NCBI GenBank assembly: GCA_025175895.1
Contig: CM045987.1
Location: 37,102,113-37,166,112, forward strand
DNA from: Wurfbainia villosa
Lineage: Eukaryota > Streptophyta > Magnoliopsida > Zingiberales > Zingiberaceae
Reading direction: 5' to 3'
Length of the DNA: 64,000 nucleotides
Of the stretch, positions 34,627 to 45,329 are shown one piece after another. Below the pieces are notes generated by a model. It was not told the DNA's origin, made no database searches, and saw only the letters and a program-made list of their open reading frames with translations. The translations under genes and the position numbers were made by a program. Within the stretch, counting starts at the first letter, position 1; every line of letters starts with the position of its first letter.

Positions 34627-37049
34627 TGTTGGAATGTATACTGAAAGCCTAGCTCTTTTTGTATGAACATTTTATTTTGAAATAAAAATCACATGATCAT
34701 TGTTTGCACTTTATATTTATTATATGTGTGCATATTGTCTAATATTTTACATTGTAGATAACATGGTGCTTGGGTGATGGCATAAGATCATGTTATCACC
34801 TCAGAGAGTATAAGTAGAGGCTCACAACCAAGATGGTCTTGACAAACCATTGGCATGGTTGTAGTGTAGCTTGGTATTGTTTTATCTTGAACATAGAGTT
34901 ACACTAGTACACTTAGGTGTATTGAGCAGATCGACATAGAGGTGATTCAATTTATTGTCGACTACATAATTGAATCTGACTCTGATATTATGTTGTACAT
35001 GCTCTTAATCCCGATATAATAACGGGCACATGTACTTAGTATTTATTTCTTTGATTTACCAGAGGGTGAGATTTCTATGGATTAAATCAATATGCCCGGT
35101 AAGTTGGGAAATGATATTATTTACGTGGTGTGTCGTAGATTATAGAAGGAATCCGTGTCCTATATATTAGGTTGATGATGTCCCCTTGAGGAGCTCATAA
35201 GGTTTATTATTTAAACCCCGCGGGTTGACTTAGTCAACATGATGATAAGGTTGAGTGGTACTACTCGAGGAGTTAGATGTTAATTGATTGATGGTTAGTA
35301 AATCAATCGATTGACGGACATTCGATATCTTAAACACGGGGAGATAAATGTACAAATAATATATGGAGCCCATATTAATTTATGGGGGTTGGTGAGGTAG
35401 TTCGATGATGATCCTCTAGTGGACTGGAACATCATTGATGGATCAAGTTTGTGTGGTTCCGATCCATCGGGTGGCCAAGACCCAACTCCTCCTCATGGTC
35501 CCTATCGTAGCCTTATATAAACCTCATGAAGTCTAGATCAAATGATGGAAAATAAATCTCTAAATCCGACGGTTAGGATTAAATTCCTAGAACCGACGGT
35601 TGAGATTAAATCTCTAGATCCGACGGTTGGGATTTATTCCTAGAACCGACGCTTGAGATTAAATCTCTAGATCTGACGGTTGGGATTAAATTCCTAGAAC
35701 CGACGATTGAGATTAAATCTCTAGATCTGACGGTTGGGATTAATTCCTAGAATCGACGGTTGAGATTAAATCTCTAAATCCGACGGTTGAGATTAAAACC
35801 CTAGAACCGACGGTGGAGATTAAACCAAGGCCTAACCCTAACTCTATAAAAGGATGGCTATGGGTTGGGCGGCAAAAGAGGAGTTAATGGTTCATGATGG
35901 ATGCTAAGGAAATTAGGGTTTTGCCTAGTATGCTTGGGCGGCAAGCAACCTCATGGAGGAAACCCTAATTAGGGTTTTGGCTCCTTAGGTTGGGCGGCCA
36001 AGGAGATGAAGGATGGTGGGCGGCAACCTATGGAGGAGGTTGTCTTCTTCATTGAAGGTGGCTAGCTCATAGATCTCTCCTCTCCACCATGCTTAGGCGG
36101 CAAGAAACCTATGGAGGAAACCCTAATTAGATTAGGGTTTGGCTCTTTGGATTGGGCGGCTAGGTTGGAAGTTAGGTTGGGCGGCAACTATAGGGGAAGG
36201 GCTCATCTACTTCCTTCTAAGGGTTGGCCGGCCACTACCTTCTCTTCCTCTACCTTGGGCGGCATGAAATCCAAATGAAGCTTGGTTGGGCGGCTAGGGT
36301 TTGGAAGGTAAGGTAGGTGGCAACTATAGGGGAAGTGTTCTTCTTCTTCCTAGGGTGTTGGCCGGTTCCTATCCTTTTTCCTATACCTTTGGTGGTGCCC
36401 AACCTATTCCTCTTTTCCTCTTGTTTTCCTCTTGGCCGGCGGCACAAGGAGCTAGGGTTTGTCCCTAGTTCGGTTGCTTGGTTGTTTCCATTATGTTCTC
36501 TCTATTCTTGGGGCCGGCGGCATCAATCCTTTGTGGATTGGTGGTTGGCTCAAGCAAGAAGGGAAAGAGAGTTCTTCTTTCTTTGGATTGAAGAAGATCT
36601 AAGAAGCTTCGACTTGTGGAGGATCTTCGCCCACACGAAGTCTACAAGGAGGTTAGGACATACGATAGAAGATCAAGAGGTATAAAAGTTTTATTAACTT
36701 TTATTTATGATCTTTGCATGTTCTTATTTGATATGCTAGCTTATGTTCTTTATGTTAGTATATGTTGATTATACTAGTTCACATTTGCATGTATTTGTAT
36801 AATCATGGACCCCGATAAGAAACACAAAAACCGGCGATCCGTCCGTCGTCTCTTCCGCGGCTAATCGACTAGGAGAGTTGGTTGCTTGAACAACTAGTTT
36901 GTTCAAGCGATCACTCGAGTCGTTAGCACGACGACGAATTGGTTGTGCTTAGGAAACTCATCCCATCTGGATTAGTTTTCATTAGTGAAAATTTTAATCC
37001 GGGGACATGGGAGCCAATGAGCATTCCGAGGACTAGAAGATTGCCAACA
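34627..37049 (+). repeat. 3' LTR of element A
   Basis: Ends TGTTGGAATG and TTGCCAACA. Beyond about 35240 it matches the 5' LTR almost base for base. Its first 600 bp carry several small losses. Confidence 0.93.
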
Positions 37050-37054
37050 ATTGG
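37050..37054. repeat. target-site duplication of A, right copy (ATTGG)
   Basis: Matches 28046-28050. Confidence 0.92.
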
Positions 37055-37533
37055 ATCTCTCGCAATCCTCATAGGTGGAGGTTCATGGTTTCGTCAATTG
37101 ATTGACGAAAACCGCTTCCGAGAAGCGAGTTCGTGGAGCTCACTTTTAGATCCGAATTTGATTCGGATTGTGATCGTCTCTCGGATCACATCATCTTCAA
37201 CTCGAGGCTAGTGACTTTTGCGAAGACGAGGCTCGTGGCTTTGTGAATCTATCCCGATGATACTCGGCATGGATACGGATAGAGGCGATTCTAGCGAGGG
37301 TCGCTACGGTTAATGTCATTCCTGCTACACGTGATACGTCAAGTATAACTAGAATAAATTTCCTTTTATTGCAAAATTTTAAATAGCAATTATGTCTACA
37401 CATGTTGTATCCTGCATGCGTGTGATGTGTGTTGTAATAAAATTAGTTTATTACTTGTTTTTGCTTCCGCCATGTGCATGTTTACGAAACATATTCGAAC
37501 ACACACTCACTACGGTGTTGGGGAAACCCAACA
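37055..37533 (+). repeat. 3' LTR of element D, last part
   Basis: Continues D's LTR after A and closes with GGGAAACCCAACA, giving the TG...CA ends of a whole LTR of about 2.27 kb with 26262-28050. No gene is seen. Confidence 0.75.
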
Positions 37534-37928
37534 TTTCAGTCACTTGATCACTGAGGTTTCTCCTTCCGAGAATCTCCTAGTATCACCCAACCACCGAGGT
37601 TTCTCCTTTCGAGATTCTCCTGGTGTCACCCGACCACCGAGGTTTCTTGTCCCGAGATTCTCCTAGTGTCGTTGACCACCGAGGTTTCTCATCCCGAGAT
37701 TCTCCTAGTGTCACGTGACCACCAAGGTTTCTCATCCCGAGATTCTCTTGGTGTCATTGACCACCGAGGTTTTTCGTCTAGAGATTCTTTTGGTGTCGTT
37801 GACCTTGGGAAAGTCTAATACAATACCTACACACTTAGCATAGCATATGAGATAACAAAATAGCTTAAATTTGAATCTTTTTCATTATCAAAACCAAGGT
37901 TCGATTGACTAGTGCCCCTACACCAACA
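37534..37928 (-). repeat. 3' LTR of element C, part right of D
   Basis: Ends CCCCTACACCAACA as C's other LTR does. It contains about six units of a 40-41 bp minisatellite (ACCACCGAGGTTTCTC ... GAGATTCTCC) at 37550-37800, also present at 41695-41966. Confidence 0.83.
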
Positions 37929-37945
37929 ATCGCTCCCTTTTTGAT
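37929..37945 (-). other. polypurine tract of element C
   Basis: The minus strand reads TCAAAAAGGGAGCGAT next to the LTR. Confidence 0.8.
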
Positions 37946-38781
37946 CTATCGCAAATCAATTCAAAGATAAAAGAAAATAAGCAGTAAGCATCAGATAAGC
38001 ATTTTTCAAAACCTGCCCCTTAAGGGTACCTTCCCCTTAACCCTAGGTGAGTTTTGAAAACAATTACTTTTTGAAAAATAAGTTGGTAACCTCTTAACTT
38101 TAATCTCTCTCCACCTTTGACATATATCGCAAATAATTTTATAAGGGGTGCAATTTTAAGGATGTGAACCATTATGTTCAACTCCCTTTAACATTTAAGA
38201 GCTTAGGTTCCTAGATCCTGCACCAACAATGTATATCCTAGGTTAGGATGCGACCGTCCAACATTTAACATTGTTATAAAATTTTGAGAAAGATTTTTTT
38301 TTAAGGAATTAAAGATACATTTTAAAGGCTCATATCTATTAGGTTTATGTCAAACTAGAGGTAGCTAGAGATACTAAGTTTGTCTAACTTAAGGCTTCTC
38401 TTCCCCTTGGCATAATATCAAAAAAGAGTATTTTAAAATTTGAAAGTATTGGTGATATATTTTTTTTTAGATAATATTTTAACAATCTTCTATGATGATT
38501 ATCCAATTAGAACCTCCCCCTTAACCTAACATCCTTGTTAACCACAAGGAAGGCTTATCTAAAGGGCCTCCACCTTTGTCTAACAAACTCTTAGGGCATC
38601 CTTGTTGGCCACAAGGAAGGCTTACCTAAGTGTCCAAAGGATCTTGGTGTGTAATGTTGACCTAAGGATCTAGACGTTTAGTATTGGTCAACTAACCATC
38701 ATTTAAAAAGTATAGTTATTTTAAACACTATATATAACTACACACAACAATCATGACAACCACTAAAAATAGTTTTAAGAA

Positions 38782-38783
<2 letters not shown>

Positions 38784-38858
<75 letters not shown>
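38784..38858. repeat. (TA)n microsatellite
   Basis: About 37 uninterrupted TA dinucleotides. The true length may differ because such runs are hard to assemble. Confidence 0.95.
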
Positions 38859-38860
<2 letters not shown>

Positions 38861-38899
38861 AAATATTTTTCAAAACTATTTTCAATTTGTTGTCCTTAC

Positions 38900-38954
38900 C
38901 ATCTCACCCTTTTTACATGATCAACCAAGTTATCCTTATAGGTGTTGTGAGATG
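38900..38954. repeat. inverted repeat CATCTCAC / GTGAGATG, copy C
   Basis: Perfect 8-base arms at 38900-38907 and 38947-38954, spacer 39 bases, 0.64 kb beyond the last Asn-rich gag-side codons. Confidence 0.8.
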
Positions 38955-39593
38955 AATTAAATTTTACTTAGTTAATTTTAATGATTTGAAAATTAGTTAA
39001 CCTTGGGTTAGATTTGGATTTAACCTTTAGTTAGTTAAGTGAACATTTTAAAAGAGGGCCTCCAGTTCGTGGCGAGGCACAGAGGCCTTCTTTGATCGGA
39101 ACAATGACCACTTCCTTAGACAAATCCAACTTAAGAAATTGTATACTTAATTCACTTTGGATAAAATCCGCGTCTAACTAGTTTAGGAAGTGGTGAGGTA
39201 GCTTCAGATAGTTCCACTTAGCCAAGTGTACCAAGCTAGATACTCCTTATCTAAACCGGATACATGAGACTTCATTTCCTTAACGTACTATCATCTCACT
39301 GCATCTTGACACTATATTGTCGAGGTTAATTAACTATTTCTTATCTAACCATTCTATGAGAGTTAATTTAAGACTAGTTTGTATGACATGATAAAAATAA
39401 GTATAGTAATTAATTAAAATGATATGTTTGCATGAGCATGTTATGTTCAATCAATACAAAGAAATGGTTGTTTATTAGGTAGATTTTTATTTGTTGAATT
39501 TCTAAAAGTTGAAGGTTTAATTGCTAAATTATTAATTTTTGTATAATCAAATGGTACTCTATTATTATTAATTTTATTGGTTTGATTATTTAA

Positions 39594-40690
39594 TTATGAA
39601 TTTTTAATTAAGTTATATTTTGAATTTAAAATAGATTTAATAGGATTATTAAACTTTTTCAAAGTAAGATTATTAGAATTTTTAAAAGTAGAATTATTAA
39701 TAGAATTATTAGAATTTTTAAAAGTAAAATTATTAGTAGAATTATTAGAATTTTTTAAGATAAGATTGTTAGAGTTTTTAAAAGTAGAGTTATTAATAGA
39801 ATTATTAGAATTATTTAAGATAAGATTGTTTGAGTTTTTAAAAGTAGAATTATTAGAATTTTTCAAGATAAGATTATTAGAATTTTTAAAATTAGAATTA
39901 TTATAATTATTATAATTATTTAGATTAGATTTGGAATTTTTTAAATTTAATTTCGAATTTTTTATGGTTGAATTTTTCAAAACAAAATTTTTTAATTTGG
40001 AATTATCTATATTAATCAGATCTAGTGTTTGATTATTCGGTCAAGTTTTGATTATTCTGATTTAGGCTTTGATTATTCTGATTAAGTATTAGGTTGATTT
40101 CATTCTTGACTTGGTCTAGATCTATGTTAATTAAACTAAAGATTTGATTAAGCTCTTGGTTAATTTTATCAAATGTTAGATTAATTTGATCATTATCTTC
40201 AATAATATTATTATTATTTAAACTAATTAAATTTGAATTAATTAATTTTTTTTTAGTTGAATTATTAATTTTGTTAATTGATGGAACCTTATTATTTGAA
40301 TAACAAGTAACTATATTCTTAGATTTAACCCATAATTTACCTAAATCATCATGCAATTTAAAACTTAAATTAATAACATTTTTACTAACGAGGGTTGCAT
40401 CCCCTAATTCTATGGACCTATTCTTCCTCTCTGAACATAGGTTATTGTAATGGTCGAACCTTCTGCACCTGAAGCACATGATGTGCTCCTTGTTCCTCCG
40501 GACTTCTATCATTGGTGCCTCCTTTGTCACCGATTGTGTCATCCGGGTCTTACGAGTAGGACACTTATTTTTATAGTGTCCTCTAGAGATCTCTCCATGC
40601 ACTTAAAACAGATAATATGGAATTTAAAATTTAAATTCACATTGTTACCTTTAGGCTTTGTCGGATGCTCTTACATGGTTAGCTCGGTCA
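39594..40690 (-). pseudogene. gag remnant of C: CCHC knuckle and Asn-rich repeat region
   Basis: Only 0.15-0.25 kb separates the primer site from the knuckle region, so the capsid part of gag is deleted. A first knuckle is frameshifted (GHYKNKCP near 40560); the second, CFRCRRFDHYNNLC, is intact at 40435-40476. It is followed by a long Asn-rich frame to 40033 (LNQNNQSLNQNNQNL) and, after a break, 128 codons made of NSNNSTFKNSNNLILK-like repeats (39594-39980). Such a tail is not seen in the other gag genes here. Whether it was ever translated is unknown. Confidence 0.75.
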
Positions 40691-40833
40691 ACGATCTTCC
40701 AATATTTGCAAAAACAAAACAAAACCAAAAGTCCCAAGACTTGGTCTTGGATTAGTAGTGTGGGAGATAATTAAAAATAAAAATAAAGAAAAGAAAATGT
40801 TCGACTGGTGGTTGCACCGAATCTGAGCGCTTC

Positions 40834-40845
40834 GCTCTGATACCA
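40834..40845 (-). other. tRNA-Met primer binding site of element C
   Basis: The minus strand reads TGGTATCAGAGC, perfect, two bases from the LTR. Confidence 0.93.
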
Positions 40846-40847
40846 AT

Positions 40848-42090
40848 TGTTGGATTGAGAAAATGCTAAAGGGGATGAATAGCATTCGTAAAACTTTTCT
40901 TTTCAATGATTAAAACAAAGTATGCAACAGAAAAGTAAATCACAAGTATTTTTTACTTGGTTCACATCCCATCGGCTGCTAATCCAAGGCCTTGCGATCC
41001 TTGATCGCTTCCGAAGGGCAACTCACTAAAAATCTCTTTTTCGTTGGAGGTAAGAGACAAGTGATTACAAATGATGTAGAGGAAGAGGTAACAACCTTAC
41101 CTCTCCTCTTTGCAAATAATACCTAATAAGTAAACAAGATACTGACAAATAACATGTAGCGGATGCACGATAGGAGTAGCATTGTAGCATGAAGGATTGT
41201 GGTTGGAGACTCTACGCACTTAGGAGTTCATTGATTGATGTAGGGTTTGAGTCCTCCCCTCCTTTTATAGATTGTCACCTTGGAATATGTCCAGATCCAG
41301 ATCCAAAACTCGTGGATCTTATCTTGAGGTGGTATCTTATTTTATCATGAGGTGGCGGCATCGATCTCTATCTCTTTGTTCATGTGCATTGGGTTGATTA
41401 GTCGACATCAGTCGACTGATTCTCTCGGCAGCTGGCTGCCTCCAATCGATTGCTAAAACCTTCAGTCGACTGCTACACTTGAGAATTCAACTTGACTCCT
41501 GCAACACAAGGTTAGCATAAGAGATGTATAATGTCATGCAGTGTGACAGTCCTTTGAACTCTGATCTCTACTTTGGCATTCCTCTAGAAGCTTTGGTCGG
41601 ATCGACGCCTAGGATTGTCCTCTAACTGAGGATGCATCCTTACCACCGCTCCACACCCGGAGTTTACCTTTGGTCCTCCTGACCTATCACTTATCTTTCG
41701 GTCACTTGATCACCAAGGTTTCTCCTTCTTGGATTCTCCTGGCATCACCTAACCATCGAGGTTTCTCCTTCCGAGATTCTCCTGGTGTCACCCGACCACC
41801 AAGGTTTCTCATCCCGAGATTCTCTTGGTGTTGTTGACTATCGACGTTTCTCATTCCGAGATTCTCCTTGTGTCACCCGACCACCGAGGTTTCTCATCCC
41901 AACATTCTCCTAGTGTCGTTGAGCACCGAGGTTTCTTGTCTGGAAATTCTTCTGGTGTCGTTGACCTTGGCAAAGTATAATACAATACCTGCATACTTAG
42001 CATAACATATGAGATAACGAAATAGCTTAACTTTGAATCTTTGCCATTATGAAAACCAAGGTTCGATTAACTAGTGCCCCTACACCAACA
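40848..42090 (-). repeat. 5' LTR of element C
   Basis: 1243 bp, plus-strand ends TGTTGGATTG and TACACCAACA. It carries AGTCGACTG palindromes near 41409 and 41465 and the 40-bp minisatellite at 41695-41966. Confidence 0.9.
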
Positions 42091-42241
42091 TTTCATTGCT
42101 TTCCTTTTATAGTATTATCATTTCAGTTGATTGTGTTTATTACTATAATTTCCATTTCTATTTTACTTCTTTCTGTTATTTCCTTTTTCAGGAGACTAAT
42201 GGTGTACACGAATACGCAGATGCTTTAAGTGCCTTATTTTT
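42091..42241 (+). other. unassigned strip with a splice-acceptor and exon-like stretch
   Basis: This is the only stretch not assigned to an element. A pyrimidine-rich run ends in TTTCCTTTTTCAG (to about 42191) and is followed by open codons reading ETNGVHEYADALSALFF before LTR K begins. It could be an intron-exon edge of the host gene into which the elements piled, or a chance or captured fragment. The protein is not recognised. Confidence 0.3.
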
Positions 42242-43132
42242 TGTTGTTGCAAGGGCACCAGATAATCGAACGTAGGTTTTAATAATGGCGAAAGGTTCAA
42301 AGTTAAGTCATTCTTGTTATCTCAAATGTTGTGTTGAGTGTGAAGGTAATTTTTTAAGTTTTGATAAGGTCAACAACACAAGGAGAATCTTAGGACGAGA
42401 AGCCTCGATGGTCGGGTGACACTAGGAGAACCTCGGGGGGTCGAGGAACCTCGGTGGTGACCGAAAGCTAAGCGATAGGTCAAGAGGACCAAAGGTATGC
42501 TCCGATTGCGGAGTGATGATAAGGATGTGTCCTCCGTACAGGGATGACCATAGGCGGCGATCCGACTAGGACTTCTAGAGGAAGGTCTAGGTCGAGGTCG
42601 GATGGTAAGGGACCGTCGGATTTACCATTAATGAATGACTTCTGTGCTAACCTTGTATTGTAGGTAAGTGATCAAGCTGGAAGTCGATTGGAGGTTAATG
42701 GAAGTCGACTGAACCTACCATCAGTCGACTGCTATAGGGCATTGATTGATTGCTAGTTAAGCTGATCACTTCAAGGAAAGTCAAGATAAGATCCACCAAA
42801 AAAGGGATGATGTGAAGGTTTAACACAGATCTAGATCTCAACGAGATAGGGTTCAAATGGCTATAAAAGGAGGAGAAATTCACCTCTTTCTATCATCTAG
42901 AAAATTTCCCAAAGTGCTCTGACAATCCAAGTTCTCTTCGACAATGCTATGCTATCGTAACGCCGACCACATGTGCAACTCCATTTCCTTAAGTCAGTAC
43001 TATTGTTAAGTTACTCTTTCTTTTGTACTTATTGTTACTAAGAGGAGAGGTAGACTTGTTGCCTCTTCCTCTACATTTTTATGTAATCGTTATCTCTTAC
43101 CTCAAATGAGGAAGATACCTTTTAGTGGATTG
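42242..43132 (+). repeat. LTR fragment K, C-type LTR in plus orientation
   Basis: Starts TGTTGTTGCAAGGGCACCAG and aligns with the reverse complement of C's LTR (AATCGAAC, the AGAACCTCGG.. minisatellite, AGTCGACTG at about 42695 and 42725). It stops where element I begins, so its 3' end and any internal region would lie beyond I. Confidence 0.7.
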
Positions 43133-44697
43133 TGTTGGTGCAATTGGCCCAGGTCATGATTGAACGGACTCGAGTTTGACTCGAGAGATGTTTTGATGTT
43201 TGACATAGATGTGTGATAATGTTTTAGGGAGATTGTTGGTGGAATCGACCCGGGTCATCATTAACCGGACTCGAGTTTGACTCGAGGGGGATTTTGATGG
43301 TTGACTAGGGTTGACCATGTCATGGAAAGTCCAAGTCTTGAGTACTTGGCATGTAATGTCCAAGCATGGGTCTTGGCATGGAAAGTCCAACATGGGTTGG
43401 CAAGGAAAAGTCCAAGCAAGGGTCTTGGCATGGAAAGTCCAACATGGGTTAGCAAGGGAAAGTTCAAGCTTGAGTCTTGGCATTTGAGAAGTCCAAGGGG
43501 TTTGATATTGGCGGCGTAAAGTCCAAGGGTGAATTCTTGGCAGCATAAGTCTAATGGTTGTCACCGTAAAGTCCAAGCGGAGTCTTGGCAACGTAACTCC
43601 AATGTGCCTTGGCGGTGTAGACACCGTTAGCATGACAATAGCCGATGAATGCATCTGAAGGATAGAATATGGATGAATAAGTCATGGATGACTTGGAGGG
43701 ATCCGATAGCCACGAGGCTGACGGAGGTGGCTAGAAGGCTTAGCTCTAGGCTACGGGAGGTCTAGCAAGTATGGGGGCACCATACTTGGGTTAAAACCTC
43801 ATGGTTGAAGTTAAAACCTCATGTTTGAGGTGTATCAGTAGACTGGGACCTATAGGTAGTCGAGTGGAGTGAGTTAACTAAGGTTTGACTACGGGGAGTG
43901 CCCTAGCAGTCGACTGCCAGAGGTGGGCAGTCGACTGCTAGCTCGAGCAGTCGACTTATCTTGTGATCAGTCGACTGGTGCTTGAGAATTCGGGCATAGA
44001 ATGGAGTCAAACTCGATTGCTGGGGTTAATAGTCGAGTGAAGGCTCTATCAGTCGATTGATGAGTATGATCAGTTGACTAATGTCCTATCCATTAGATTT
44101 TTCCAGCGTGGATCACACTGTTGTCTCACAAAAATAGTGTCATCAGTTGACTGATGGTCCCGTGCAGTCGACTGATAGGCAAAATCTAGCACAGGCAGCA
44201 GCTTTAAAGGGAGCTCATAGAGGAGATTTCGATCATGGTTCTTTGGGAGCTTTTAGGGTGAATTGCTGGTGTGATTCAGGGTCTCCAAGACTACTCTTCA
44301 AGCAACCAAAAGAAAGCACTCAAGTTCTCATTGTGTAAAGTTTTCTTTACTTGTATTTGTGTAGTTTACTTGTATTAGCTTGCATTTACTTCTTATTGTT
44401 GTAAGAATTGTTATAAGAGGTTTCTCCACCTCCGACTTATTGTCGAGAAGGAGTATTATTGCTTAGTGGTGTGTGGTCGCATCGCTAGAGCTCGTTTGAG
44501 CTCGATCCATGGAGTAGGAACCGTTTGGTTCCGAACCACGTTATATCATTTTGTTTGCGTGATTGTATTCGTGTTATTGTTTTATTGTTATTATTTCGCT
44601 ATGCACTAACACGAATTGTAGATGCAATCACGATCGTAATCCATCAAACATCGACGACGCTATTCACCCCCCTCTATCGGTCACAACAGTCCCAACA
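43133..44697 (+). repeat. 5' LTR of element I with duplicated start and minisatellite
   Basis: Ends TGTTGGTGCAATTGG and GTCCCAACA. The first 101 bp (43133-43233) are repeated from 43234, each beginning TGTTGGTG. A run of about 30-bp AAGTCCAAG..GTCTTGGCATGG units fills 43318-43610. Several AGTCGACTG palindromes lie at 43840-44170. The long open frame 43154-43654 on the minus strand comes from the minisatellite. Confidence 0.8.
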
Positions 44698-44698
44698 A

Positions 44699-44712
44699 TT
44701 CGTATTAGATCC
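44699..44712 (+). other. degenerate primer binding site of element I
   Basis: TCGTATTAGATCC where TGGTATCAGAGCC is expected, directly after the LTR. Three changes show decay. Confidence 0.65.
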
Positions 44713-44755
44713 TGGGGCTCTACTACGGATTAACTACCCGGAGCCAAGACGCTAG

Positions 44756-45329
44756 ATGGTGAAGAGGAACAAGATGGAAATTCAAGAGAATTTGGGTTGG
44801 GACATCAACACCCCAATCCCATATGCTTTCTATGGACGAGAGGGATTCAACCAATGCAAGGCAAGGATTGAAGACTTCTTGATGATGAGAGACTTTGAAG
44901 AATAGTCCATGTTTATGGAGGGATTTAATTATCCATGAGGACCAAAGGGAGGCTTCCTCAAGAAGAAGAGATGGACCGAGGAGAAACTCCAACAATTCGA
45001 TAAAAATAAGAAGGTAGTCAAATTTATTTTTGATCTAATTCCTAATGATATCTTGTGTAGCCTTGGGGATTACATGGATGCCAAGGAGCTTTGGAGCGAA
45101 TTGGCAAAATATCACGAAAATTCATCACCGATCCAAGAAGAAGAAGAAGAAGAGGAGGAGTCATCATCCTCTCAAGCTCAAGAAGAAGCAAGCACATCCT
45201 CATCACAAGAGCTTGAGGATTTAGATGGTGATAGAGAGTCGACATCCGAATCAGTAGAGGAGGTGGAATTGGAAGAAGCCTCCACCTTTTGGATTGAGGG
45301 GGAGGAGATTAGACCTTCCACACCGGAGG
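44756..45329 (+). pseudogene. gag of element I, N-terminal part
   Basis: ATG at 44756. Reads IPYAFYGREGFNQCKARIEDFL, WTEEKLQQFDKNKKVVKFI, LIPNDILCSLGDYMDAKELW, then a Glu/Ser-rich region. Two stops interrupt the frame (44903 and 44936); the rest is in one frame. Element H enters at GGAGG (45325-45329), and the coding sequence continues at 53733. Confidence 0.85.
45325..45329. repeat. target-site duplication of H, left copy (GGAGG)
   Basis: GGAGG precedes H and recurs at 53728-53732 after it. Confidence 0.9.

Larger units (their letters stand above)
28051..37049 (+). mobile_element. full-length Ty1-copia element A with deleted pol
   Basis: 8999 bp with two LTRs (2420 and 2423 bp), a perfect tRNA-Met primer site, purine tract and a perfect 5-bp duplication. 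The internal region carries broken gag, protease, integrase, RT and RNase H. Two pol deletions are shared with G. The LTR halves at 28400-30470 and 35000-37049 are nearly identical, implying a recent insertion. The interval 32600-35230 instead carries many small losses of an unusual CAG/CTG-to-CG kind. Confidence 0.93.
16585..37533 (+). mobile_element. Ty1-copia element D, 5' LTR outside window, entered by E and A
   Basis: Plus-strand copia element: leader (16585-16815), gag (16816-18229), then after E the GAG-pre-integrase to RNase H (23632-26250), purine tract and a 3' LTR of about 2.27 kb split by A (26262-28050 plus 37055-37533). CACTA F lies in its leader, so its 5' LTR and primer site are to the left of the window. 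It ends in CCCAACA followed by TTTCA (37534-37538), and the sequence then becomes element C's LTR. Its protein sequences are closest in this window to element J. Confidence 0.83.
37946..39593 (-). other. noncoding internal region of C
   Basis: No supported frames. It contains a 67-bp period duplication (38530-38562 and 38597-38630, CCTTGTT..CCACAAGG), a TA microsatellite (38784-38858), the inverted repeat at 38900-38954 and the block shared with B at 39005-39330. Confidence 0.7.
37534..42090 (-). mobile_element. Sirevirus-like element C without pol
   Basis: Minus-strand order: 5' LTR (40848-42090), primer site, a gag cut down to its knuckle region, an Asn-rich repeat frame, noncoding sequence with the inverted repeat, purine tract (37929), and 3' LTR (37534-37928, only the part right of D). 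D inserted into this LTR, so the rest lies left of the window. No RT or integrase is present. The internal noncoding block 39005-39330 is homologous to B. Confidence 0.8.

Noticed and set aside
38784..38858. TA run as an origin or promoter
   Set aside because: An ordinary microsatellite in noncoding retrotransposon DNA.
42091..42095. TTTCA flanking C on the right and also found at 37534
   Set aside because: The left TTTCA lies within homology to C's LTR and next to D's end, so it cannot be C's target duplication.
43154..43654. 166-codon minus-strand open frame
   Set aside because: Produced by the 30-bp minisatellite of I's LTR; repeat units without a stop in that frame.
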